Source: Pseudomonadota bacterium
GTDB lineage: Bacteria > Desulfobacterota > Anaeroferrophillalia > Anaeroferrophillales > Tharpellaceae
NCBI GenBank assembly: GCA_015486445.1
Contig: WFRT01000274.1
Location: 1-7,093 of the forward strand
Reading direction: 5' to 3'
Length of the DNA stretch: 7,093 nt
In this document: positions 1 through 4,736 of the stretch, piece after piece
Layout: each line of letters opens with the position of its first letter
Position numbering within the stretch: position 1 is the stretch's first letter
Made by a program: the position numbers and the translations under genes
The notes under the pieces: model-generated
What the model was told of the DNA's origin: nothing
Databases searched by the model: none
What the model saw: the letters and a program-made list of their open reading frames with translations, nothing else

Positions 1-225
1 CGGGTGCTGCCGGTCTGCGCCCTGCTCCGGGGCGAGTTCGGGGTTGACAACTACTACGTCGGCGTGCCCTGCGTACTGGGCTCCGGCGGGGTCGAAAAGA
101 TTGTCGAGTTCGAACTCAACGCCGAGGAGCAGGAGATGTTCAACAACTCGGTCAACGCCGTCAAGAAACTGATCGACGAGCTGCCGACCATTCTGCCCGA
201 CATGGCCGACATCCTGCGCAGCTAG
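1..225 (+). CDS. mdh: Malate dehydrogenase, C-terminal part (5' end outside window)
   Basis: The last 74 residues of an NAD-dependent malate dehydrogenase, which interconverts malate and oxaloacetate in the cytoplasm as part of the TCA cycle. The reading frame is open from the first base, so the gene begins upstream. The GTG at base 4 is internal. The segment GEFGVDNYYVGVPCVLGSGG followed by VEKIVEFELNAEEQEMFNNS is the characteristic C-terminal region of the lactate/malate dehydrogenase family: a strand pair with the VGVP and G-G-V-E-K-I-V-E signature, then the final helix (residues about 40-74). The NAD-binding and catalytic His regions lie outside the window, so lactate dehydrogenase is not formally excluded, but the tail matches malate dehydrogenases best. 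A strong terminator 22 bases after the stop marks it as the last gene of its transcript. Confidence 0.88.
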   Translation, partial: RVLPVCALLRGEFGVDNYYVGVPCVLGSGGVEKIVEFELNAEEQEMFNNSVNAVKKLIDELPTILPDMADILRS

Positions 226-246
226 AGTTTTTGCCATCGGCAAGAT

Positions 247-284
247 AAAAAAAGGGGCGGGGCGGTCTGACCGCCCCTTTTTTT
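247..284 (+). terminator. Intrinsic terminator after mdh
   Basis: A perfect 8-bp GC-rich stem, GGGGCGGT (259-266) and ACCGCCCC (270-277) with a CTG loop, is followed by seven T (278-284). Seven A precede the structure (247-253), so it could also terminate transcription arriving on the - strand. It lies just behind the mdh stop codon. Confidence 0.93.
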
Positions 285-287
285 GTC

Positions 288-295
288 CTACTGTT
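288..295. repeat. Target-site duplication, left copy
   Basis: CTACTGTT abuts the left inverted repeat of the 259-bp element and recurs exactly at 555-562 next to the right end. The pre-insertion site would have read straight from the mdh terminator T-tract through one CTACTGTT into the T-rich stretch at 563. Confidence 0.85.
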
Positions 296-554
296 GTAAC
301 TATTCAGCTAAATCCTATCTCCCCTCTTCCAGGATGGGGCAGGGGTGGTTTTTCAGAGCGGTTTCGGAAAGATTTCGTCTTTTTTCTTAAGCTAAGCGGG
401 AGCCCATAAGCATTGCAACTGTCTGAGCGTAGCGAGTTTTGCAATGCGCCCAACGGAAGTGCCCTTGGGGTGCGGGCGGAGCGAGCGTAAGGAAAAACAG
501 AAATCTTAACGCTTAGCGAAGAAAAGCCACGCCCGCCCCTCGCTGAATAGTTAC
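296..554. mobile_element. MITE-like non-autonomous element, IS66-type ends
   Basis: A 259-bp element bounded by perfect 13-bp terminal inverted repeats, GTAACTATTCAGC (296-308) and GCTGAATAGTTAC (542-554). It is flanked immediately on both sides by the direct repeat CTACTGTT (288-295 and 555-562), a perfect 8-bp target duplication. Ends beginning GTAA together with 8-bp duplications are known for the IS66 family, so an IS66-type transposase acting in trans is the likely mover (inference). No open frame of useful size lies inside. Subterminal inverted arms occur at 336-354 and 521-539 (16 of 19 positions match), and further short arms lie inside. The element sits between the mdh terminator and the nitroreductase gene, where insertion harms no gene. 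It could also be read as a dispersed structured repeat rather than a transposon derivative, but the target duplication argues for transposition. Confidence 0.85.
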
Positions 555-562
555 CTACTGTT
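555..562. repeat. Target-site duplication, right copy
   Basis: Second copy of CTACTGTT, directly abutting the right inverted repeat. It is identical to 288-295, which suggests a fairly recent insertion. Confidence 0.85.
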
Positions 563-594
563 TTTGCTTCCCCGCCTGCCGGAAGTCATGGGCC

Positions 595-623
595 TTGTAT
601 ATTTGCCGGGCTTTTGCTATTGA
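595..623 (+). promoter_or_regulatory. Weak candidate promoter for the nitroreductase operon
   Basis: TTGTAT (595-600) and TATTGA (618-623) are separated by exactly 17 bases. Each hexamer matches the sigma-70 consensus at only three of six positions. It is the best pair seen between the mobile element and the nitroreductase start, and would give a leader of about 70 nt containing the hairpin at 630-666. The promoter could equally lie elsewhere. Confidence 0.22.
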
Positions 624-629
624 GAGACC

Positions 630-666
630 GGGTGCCGGCCGGCTGTTTGCCGGCGGTCGGCAACCC
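630..666 (+). promoter_or_regulatory. GC-rich hairpin in the leader of the nitroreductase gene
   Basis: An inner perfect stem GCCGGC (638-643) and GCCGGC (649-654) with a TGTTT loop is extended by an outer stem of GGGTGCCG (630-637) with CGGCAACCC (658-666, one bulged A). It is very stable on paper but is not followed by a T-run, so it is not a standard intrinsic terminator. It may be a structured leader or a leftover boundary element. Function unknown. Confidence 0.4.
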
Positions 667-668
667 TT

Positions 669-683
669 AATCAATACTTGATT
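669..683. promoter_or_regulatory. Short palindrome upstream of the nitroreductase gene
   Basis: AATCAA-TAC-TTGATT is a perfect 6-3-6 palindrome ending just before the ribosome binding site (AGGAG at 687-691). Its position would suit a repressor operator, but it is short and may be chance. Confidence 0.25.
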
Positions 684-700
684 GTCAGGAGTCGGCGGCC

Positions 701-1306
701 ATGAAAAGTTTTTCCAATCAGACCCTGGAAACCATTTTCCGGCGACGCAGCATCCGGTTGTTTGAGGAACGGCCGGTGGAAGAGGAAAAAATCCACCTGA
801 TTCTCGAGGCCGCCAACCAGGCCCCGTCGGCCCACAACCAGCAGTCCTGGAAGTTTGTTGTCATCCAGGGGGAGAAGAAGGCCGCGCTGGCCCAGCTGGT
901 GTCACACCAGGCGGCCGGGTTTTCCAAGCCTTCGAAATCGATTCTGCGCATGGCCGGGCGCAGCATCGCCAGCGCCCCGGTGGTGATCGCGGCGATGAAT
1001 ACCGGCACCCTGATCGACCACGGCATCGAACTTTTCCAGATCGATTTCGAGGTTTCGTCTGATTTTTTCCGGACCATGGAGATCCAGAGCTCGGCCGCGG
1101 CTGTCGAAAACCTGCTGCTGGCCGCGACCTCGCTTGGTCTCGGCAGCGTCTGGCTCGGCATCCTTTTCCTCATCAAGCGCGAGATTCTTGAGTTCCTGGG
1201 CGAGTCCCGGGGTGAGTTCATGGCCGTTATCCCGGTTGGTTACCCGGCCCGGGAGAGCCGGCCGCCAAAAAAACGGGCCTTGGATTACGTCGTCAAGTAT
1301 CTGTAA
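701..1306 (+). CDS. Nitroreductase-family FMN oxidoreductase
   Basis: A 201-residue cytoplasmic protein of the nitroreductase superfamily, whose members use FMN and NAD(P)H to reduce nitro compounds, quinones, flavins or other substrates. Visible family marks: the N-terminal RRRSIRLF (14-21), where Arg and Ser contact the FMN phosphate; APSAHNQQSWKFVV (41-54), the FMN/dimer-interface motif; the helix AAVENLLLAATSLGLGSVWLG (133-153); and the C-terminal PVGYPARESRPPKKR (178-192). Length is normal for the single-domain family. The start is supported by AGGAG at 687-691, nine bases upstream. It is the first gene of a co-directional run, with 18 bases before the phosphorylase gene, but has no obvious tie to methylthioadenosine salvage. 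The substrate cannot be told from sequence, and a specialised member of the superfamily remains possible. Confidence 0.9.
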   Translation: MKSFSNQTLETIFRRRSIRLFEERPVEEEKIHLILEAANQAPSAHNQQSWKFVVIQGEKKAALAQLVSHQAAGFSKPSKSILRMAGRSIASAPVVIAAMNTGTLIDHGIELFQIDFEVSSDFFRTMEIQSSAAAVENLLLAATSLGLGSVWLGILFLIKREILEFLGESRGEFMAVIPVGYPARESRPPKKRALDYVVKYL

Positions 1307-1324
1307 TTCACGGGGTTTATTAAT

Positions 1325-2035
1325 ATGGCGCCGACAGCGGTGATTGGCGGCAGCGGGCTGTTTGCCAGCCGGCTTTTTGCCGATCTTGAAAGACGATCGA
1401 TTGCCACCCCTTACGGCCCGGTGGAAATCAGGGCGTCCGCGGAACTGGTTTTTCTCCAGCGTCACGGCACTCCGCCGCGGCCGCCGCACCGGATCGACCA
1501 TCGGGCCAATCTTACAGCCCTCAAGCAGTGCGGGGTTGAGCGGGTGGTCGCGGTCAACTCCACCGGCTCCCTGATCAGGGCTTTGAAGCCGGGGTCGCTG
1601 GTGGTTCCCGACGACTACTTCAATCCCTGGGCAATCCCCACCTTTTTCGATGACGAGCCGGTGTTCACCACTCCCGGCCTCTCGCCGCGGGTGCGCCGGG
1701 CCCTGCTCGAGGCCGGCCGCCGGCTGGCCATCGCTTTGGTCGACGGCGGCACCTACATCCAGACCACCGGGCCCCGCTTCGAAACCCGGGCCGAGGTCCG
1801 GGTGCTGGCCGGCTGGGGTGAGATCGTCGGTATGACGATGGCCGCCGAGGCCACCCTGGCCCGGGAACTGGGGCTTGAATACGCCTCTGTCTGCCTGGTC
1901 GACAACTACGCCAACGGCGTCTGCGAGCAGGTTGTCGACATCCGCGAAGTCGAAAAGGCCCAGCGTGACAACAGCCGCATCCTTGAAACCCTGCTGCCGG
2001 AGGTGCTTATGGAACTTGCGGCCGAACCCTCCTGA
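1325..2035 (+). CDS. mtnP: S-methyl-5'-thioadenosine / thioinosine phosphorylase
   Basis: A 236-residue cytoplasmic enzyme of the MTAP/PNP family II, which cleaves a methylthio-nucleoside with phosphate to a free purine and methylthioribose-1-phosphate. Visible motifs: VIGGSGLF (6-13), the phosphate-binding start; QRHG (45-48) with PPHRIDHRAN (53-62), the second phosphate and ribose region; NSTGSL (78-83); TGPRFETRAEVR (148-159), the family signature; and GMTMAAEATLARE (169-181). The base-recognition loop reads VDNYANG (192-198). Human MTAP has two aspartates here (TDYD) that read the adenine amino group, whereas 6-oxopurine enzymes carry Asn. This, with the adjacent deaminase gene, suggests methylthioinosine as the true substrate (inference), so mtiP may be the better name. 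The Shine-Dalgarno is weak (GGGG at 1311-1314). The deaminase gene follows after 13 bases. Confidence 0.85.
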   Translation: MAPTAVIGGSGLFASRLFADLERRSIATPYGPVEIRASAELVFLQRHGTPPRPPHRIDHRANLTALKQCGVERVVAVNSTGSLIRALKPGSLVVPDDYFNPWAIPTFFDDEPVFTTPGLSPRVRRALLEAGRRLAIALVDGGTYIQTTGPRFETRAEVRVLAGWGEIVGMTMAAEATLARELGLEYASVCLVDNYANGVCEQVVDIREVEKAQRDNSRILETLLPEVLMELAAEPS

Positions 2036-2048
2036 TTTGACTGGAAAA

Positions 2049-3308
2049 ATGAGCCTGCTGCTGAAAAATGTTTGCCTTGACGGCAAAAGCGTGGAAATCT
2101 ACCTGGCCGACGGCCGGATTGCCAAAATTGCCCCGGAACTTCCCGGGGTCGCGGCCGACGAGGTTTACGACGGCCGGGGCATGGCCGTGGTGCCGGGGCT
2201 TTACAACGGCCACAGCCACGCCGCGATGACCCTGTTTCGGGGCTATGCCGACGACATGGAACTCTACCAGTGGCTGACTACCCGGATCTGGCCGCTCGAG
2301 GCCAAACTCGATGAAGACCTGGTCTACCACGGGGCCCGTCTGGCCTGTCTCGAGATGATCAAAAGCGGCACCGTCTTTTTCAACGACATGTACTGGCACG
2401 TCAAGGGAACCGCCCGGGCGGCCGGGGAGCTGGGGCTGCGGGCGGCGCTCAACGCCGTGATGATCGATCTCAACGACCCCAAACGATTTCGCAAGCAGGT
2501 CGAAGACAACACCCGGCTGTATGCCGAAAGCCGCACCTTTGACAAACGGCTGCAGTTTGTTCTCGGGCCGCACGCCATCTACACGGTGTCGGAAAAGGGC
2601 CTGGCCTGGGTGCGGGATTTCGCCGCCGAACACGACCTGTTGATCCATATGCACCTTTCCGAGACCGAAAAGGAGGTGGTCGACTGCATTAATGAGCACG
2701 GCCTGCGGCCGGTCGCCTATCTCGAGCGCATCGGCCTTCTGAGCGAGCGGCTGGTGGCGGTGCACGCCGCCTGGCTCGACGAGGAGGAGATTGCCATCCT
2801 GGAAAAATACCGGGTCAAGGTCGTCCACAACCCGGTCTCCAACATGAAGCTTGCCGTCGGCCGCAGTTTCCCCTACTGCCATTTCGTGGACCACGGAGTC
2901 TTGGCCGGACTGGGCACCGACGGCTGCGCCAGCAACAACAACCTCGACATGTTCGAGACCATGAAATTTTCCGCCCTGCTGCAGAAATTTACCACCAACG
3001 ACCCCACCGTCCAGCCGGCCGCCGAGGCCTGGCGCATGGCGACCGTCAACGGAGCCCGGATCTTCGGTCTCGACGGCGGCGAGATCGCCTGCGGCAAGCT
3101 TGCCGACCTGCTGCTGATCGACACCTCCCGTCCCGAACTGGCGCCCGGTCACAGCCTGGTTTCCGATCTTGTCTATTCGGCTTCCGGGGCGGTGGTCGAC
3201 ACCACCATCGTCGCCGGCCGCATCCTCATGCGCCACCGCCGGGTCGAGGGCGAGGAGGAGATCGTTGCCGGGGCCCGGGCGGCCGCCCGGCGGCTGCTTT
3301 CTTTGTAA
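2049..3308 (+). CDS. mtaD: 5'-methylthioadenosine / S-adenosylhomocysteine deaminase
   Basis: A 419-residue metal-dependent amidohydrolase that hydrolyses the 6-amino group of methylthioadenosine or S-adenosylhomocysteine, giving the inosine forms and ammonia. An N-terminal beta-sandwich portion (1-50) precedes the TIM barrel. The metal motif is NGHSHAAMTLFRGYADDMELY (His55, His57). HMHLSETEKEV supplies His202 and the catalytic Glu205, VHAAW supplies His239, and LGTDGCASNNNLDM supplies Asp291. HNPVSNMKLAVG (260-271) and a C-terminal return to the sandwich (about 340-419) complete the family pattern at normal length. The ATG at 2049 is chosen because homology starts there (SLLLKNVCLDG). The frame stays open further upstream, but that stretch overlaps the phosphorylase gene in another frame. 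It lies 13 bases behind the phosphorylase gene, so the two are almost certainly co-transcribed. Guanine or other adenosine-type substrates are less likely. Confidence 0.93.
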   Translation: MSLLLKNVCLDGKSVEIYLADGRIAKIAPELPGVAADEVYDGRGMAVVPGLYNGHSHAAMTLFRGYADDMELYQWLTTRIWPLEAKLDEDLVYHGARLACLEMIKSGTVFFNDMYWHVKGTARAAGELGLRAALNAVMIDLNDPKRFRKQVEDNTRLYAESRTFDKRLQFVLGPHAIYTVSEKGLAWVRDFAAEHDLLIHMHLSETEKEVVDCINEHGLRPVAYLERIGLLSERLVAVHAAWLDEEEIAILEKYRVKVVHNPVSNMKLAVGRSFPYCHFVDHGVLAGLGTDGCASNNNLDMFETMKFSALLQKFTTNDPTVQPAAEAWRMATVNGARIFGLDGGEIACGKLADLLLIDTSRPELAPGHSLVSDLVYSASGAVVDTTIVAGRILMRHRRVEGEEEIVAGARAAARRLLSL

Positions 3309-3317
3309 AGCACGAGT

Positions 3318-3331
3318 CGGGTCGCGACCCG
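3318..3331. repeat. Perfect 14-bp palindrome between mtaD and the CYTH gene
   Basis: CGGGTCGCGACCCG is self-complementary over all 14 bases and lies in the 48-base gap after mtaD. It has no T-run behind it, so it is not a terminator. It may be a weak mRNA hairpin or chance in GC-rich DNA. Confidence 0.3.
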
Positions 3332-3356
3332 GGAGAGGAAAAGGACAAGAGGGCCG

Positions 3357-3860
3357 ATGGGGGTCGAGATCGAAAGGAAGTTTCTCGTCTTAAACGAGAC
3401 CTGGCGCCGGCAGGCCGATGCCGGGGTGAAGATGTGCCAGGGCTACCTGAGCCGCAACTCGAAAAACTCGGTCCGCGTCCGGATTGCCGGAAAGCGCGCC
3501 AATCTCAATATCAAGAGCGCCACTCCGGGCTGCGTGCGGCGCGAATACGAATACCCGATCCCGCCGGCCGAGGCCCGCGAACTGCTCGATCTCTGCCTGG
3601 GGCACCTGGTGGAAAAAACCCGCTACCGGGTTGCGGTCGAGGGCTTTGTCTTCGAGGTCGATGTCTTTGCCGGGGTCAACCGGGGCCTGGTCATCGCCGA
3701 ACTCGAACTCGATGATCTCAAGTGCCGCTTTCCCCGGCCCGCCTGGCTTGGTCCCGAGGTTTCCGACCAGCTGCGCTATTACAACTCCCAACTCGCCGAA
3801 TACCCCTTTTCCAGCTGGAGCCCAGCTGAAAAAAATCCCTCTGTTCAAGAAAACAGTTGA
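3357..3860 (+). CDS. CYTH-domain protein, probable inorganic/organic triphosphatase
   Basis: A 167-residue single-domain protein of the CYTH / triphosphate tunnel metalloenzyme family. Its bacterial short members mostly hydrolyse inorganic triphosphate, and relatives act on thiamine triphosphate or make cAMP. The defining ExExK signature is present as EIERK (4-8). Other tunnel residues seen are Arg40 and Arg42 (SVRVRI), Lys53 (NIK), REYEYPIP (62-69), EKTRY (86-90), Glu100/Asp102 (FEVDVF), and Glu115/Glu117 (AELEL). WLGPEVSDQLRYYNSQL (130-146) is typical of the short tripolyphosphatase-like group. The last 13 residues, after PFSSW, extend past the conserved part. A purine-rich stretch (3333-3354) provides the ribosome binding site. 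It follows mtaD by 48 bases on the same strand and probably belongs to the same transcript. The exact substrate is not readable from sequence. Confidence 0.88.
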   Translation: MGVEIERKFLVLNETWRRQADAGVKMCQGYLSRNSKNSVRVRIAGKRANLNIKSATPGCVRREYEYPIPPAEARELLDLCLGHLVEKTRYRVAVEGFVFEVDVFAGVNRGLVIAELELDDLKCRFPRPAWLGPEVSDQLRYYNSQLAEYPFSSWSPAEKNPSVQENS

Positions 3861-4114
3861 CTTTTGCGGTGTGATTGTGGTGCGATGCGGTACTCCATCA
3901 GTAGCAATATTGAAGATGTAGAACAGCATGGTTGATTGAAGAGAAGCGACTTAACGAGAAGTTAGAAGAGATGACCGTTCGATATTCATTTTACAGGTTG
4001 TTGTCCGGACTACATTTCTGTCGGCCGGGTAACGTTATTACCGGTTAAAATCGACTTTGATCGCCTGCCCATTTAACGGATTCATCCGGGCCGGCAGGAT
4101 AGCGGGATTTTCCC
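3861..4114. other. Intergenic stretch with no gene
   Basis: No convincing coding region, RNA gene or terminator was seen between the CYTH gene and the promoter of the ArsR-type gene. The composition is more AT-rich than in neighbouring genes. The one notable structure is GGTAA-CGTTA-TTACC (4028-4042), a 5-5-5 inverted repeat containing the perfect octamer palindrome TAACGTTA. A loose inverted pair CCTGCC (4064-4069) and GGCAGG (4093-4098) lies behind it. Confidence 0.5.
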
Positions 4115-4143
4115 TTGACATGAAGGCCGCGCTTTGCTAGTGC
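4115..4143 (+). promoter_or_regulatory. Promoter of the ArsR-type regulator gene
   Basis: A perfect -35 hexamer TTGACA (4115-4120) is followed after 17 bases by TAGTGC (4138-4143). That -10 is weak, but TGC directly precedes it, giving an extended -10 (TGn) element. Transcription would start near 4150, leaving a leader of about 20 bases. Outer arms TTTGC (4133-4137) and GCAAA (4152-4156) bracket the -10 and start region and could be part of an autoregulatory operator. Only those five bases on each side match. Confidence 0.5.
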
Positions 4144-4164
4144 ATCTTAGCGCAAATTATAAAT

Positions 4165-4170
4165 AGGTGG
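4165..4170 (+). promoter_or_regulatory. Ribosome binding site deciding the ArsR-type start
   Basis: AGGTGG, with its AGG core (4165-4167) five bases before the ATG at 4173. An upstream in-frame GTG at 4167 lies inside this element and has only AT-rich sequence before it, so the ATG is preferred. Confidence 0.55.
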
Positions 4171-4172
4171 TT

Positions 4173-4493
4173 ATGGAAGCGGATGTCAAAGCCAGGTACG
4201 AAGCCCGGGCGAAAATTATCAAGGCCATGTCCCATCCGACCCGGCTGTTTATCGTCGATGAGCTTTCCCGGGGCGAGCGGTGCGTATGTGATTTGACGAA
4301 AATGGTGGGCGATGACGTTTCCACGATTTCCAAGCACCTCTCAATCCTTAAGGGGGCGGGAATCGTTGCCGATGAAAAACGGGGCAACCAGGTTTTTTAT
4401 TCACTGCGGGCGCCCTGCGTAACCAACTTTTTTTCCTGCGTGGAGTCTGTGCTCAGGAAAAATGCCACCGAACATGCACGTCTGGTAGGGTAG
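4173..4493 (+). CDS. ArsR/SmtB-family transcriptional repressor with CVCDL sensor motif
   Basis: A 106-residue winged-helix DNA-binding protein of the ArsR/SmtB family. Its members sit on operators as dimers and leave when they bind metal or metalloid ions, or when their thiols react. AMSHPTRLFIVDELSRGE (18-35) is the N-terminal helical part. RCVCDLTKMVGD (36-47) places Cys37 and Cys39 in the helix that carries the CVCDL arsenic/antimony site of classical ArsR. DVSTISKHLSILKGAGIV (48-65) is the recognition helix region, and DEKRGNQVFYSL (67-78) is the wing. Cys82 and Cys89 in the last helix could be extra ligands. It is preceded by its own promoter and followed by 243 bases containing operator-like repeats and then the barrel-protein gene. 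It may therefore control itself and the downstream porin-cytochrome genes (inference). The inducer, whether arsenite, antimonite, another soft metal or a thiol stress, cannot be settled here. Confidence 0.9.
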   Translation: MEADVKARYEARAKIIKAMSHPTRLFIVDELSRGERCVCDLTKMVGDDVSTISKHLSILKGAGIVADEKRGNQVFYSLRAPCVTNFFSCVESVLRKNATEHARLVG

Positions 4494-4523
4494 GAAGCTG
4501 CGGAACTTTTTTTTGCGATAAAA

Positions 4524-4560
4524 TTTGGCAAACTTGCCAAACAGCCAGTTTGCCAAACAG
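4524..4560. promoter_or_regulatory. Operator-like repeat cluster upstream of the porin gene
   Basis: TTTGGCAA-AC-TTGCCAAA (4524-4541) is a perfect 8-2-8 palindrome. Its right half recurs: TTGCCAAACAG at 4534-4544 and again at 4550-4560, an exact 11-bp direct repeat with a 16-bp period. The outer half-sites TTTGGCAAAC (4524-4533) and GTTTGCCAAA (4548-4557) are themselves perfectly inverted. Three half-sites in 37 bp point to binding by a dimeric regulator, with the adjacent ArsR-type protein the first candidate. The cluster lies about 50-85 bases ahead of the candidate -35 at 4609. Confidence 0.6.
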
Positions 4561-4608
4561 TCAAACATGGAATTTTCCGGTAGAGCGGCAGATAAAAGCT
4601 TGGTGCGG

Positions 4609-4637
4609 TTGTCAACCTGGGGCCGGTCGGGAACAAT
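4609..4637 (+). promoter_or_regulatory. Candidate promoter for the porin-cytochrome genes
   Basis: TTGTCA (4609-4614; five of six consensus positions) is spaced 17 bases from AACAAT (4632-4637; four of six). Two palindromes overlap or follow the -10: CAATT-ATCATG-AATTG (4634-4649) and CCGGAA-C-TTCCGG (4650-4662), positions suited to repressor control. The leader would be roughly 90 nt. Confidence 0.4.
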
Positions 4638-4649
4638 TATCATGAATTG

Positions 4650-4662
4650 CCGGAACTTCCGG
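4650..4662. promoter_or_regulatory. Palindrome CCGGAA-C-TTCCGG near the predicted transcription start
   Basis: A perfect 6-1-6 palindrome placed at about +5 to +18 relative to the candidate promoter. A related TTCCGG half-site occurs at 4575-4580. It may be an operator distinct from the TTGCCAAA repeats. Function is inferred from position only. Confidence 0.3.
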
Positions 4663-4736
4663 ATGTGAATGGATATGGGGAAGGGCTTGTCGCCAGCGAG
4701 TAGATTTCAGCAGCCAGGGAAGGGAACTTATAGATT

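Noticed and set aside
296..554. CRISPR array or structured riboswitch as the explanation of the gene-free segment
   Set aside because: There are no regularly spaced direct repeats, and the terminal inverted repeats with an exact target duplication explain the boundaries better. No tRNA or known riboswitch pattern was recognised here or elsewhere in the window.
1875..2048. Upstream extension of the mtaD frame
   Set aside because: The extra 58 residues are Ser/Thr/Arg-rich, overlap the phosphorylase gene, and lack family similarity. Homology begins at the ATG at 2049.
902..2086. Long open frame on the - strand opposite the nitroreductase and phosphorylase genes
   Set aside because: It runs antisense to genes with clear family motifs. 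Its translation is low-complexity in Gly, Pro and Arg, with no recognisable domain, as expected from GC-rich codon bias on the other strand.
2007..3236. Long open frame on the - strand opposite mtaD
   Set aside because: It is a mirror frame of a well-supported amidohydrolase gene, with no motif and no ribosome binding site.
3807..3834. Hairpin CAGCTGG-AGC-CCAGCTG flanked by T4 and A-rich sequence at the end of the CYTH gene, as a terminator
   Set aside because: On the + strand the stem is followed by A rather than T, and on the - strand the T-run precedes the stem rather than following it. It also lies inside the coding region, so it does not fit an intrinsic terminator on either strand.
4567..4668. 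Small 33-codon frame between the ArsR-type and porin genes
   Set aside because: There is no ribosome binding site before its ATG, the composition is not protein-like, and it overlaps the candidate promoter and palindromes.
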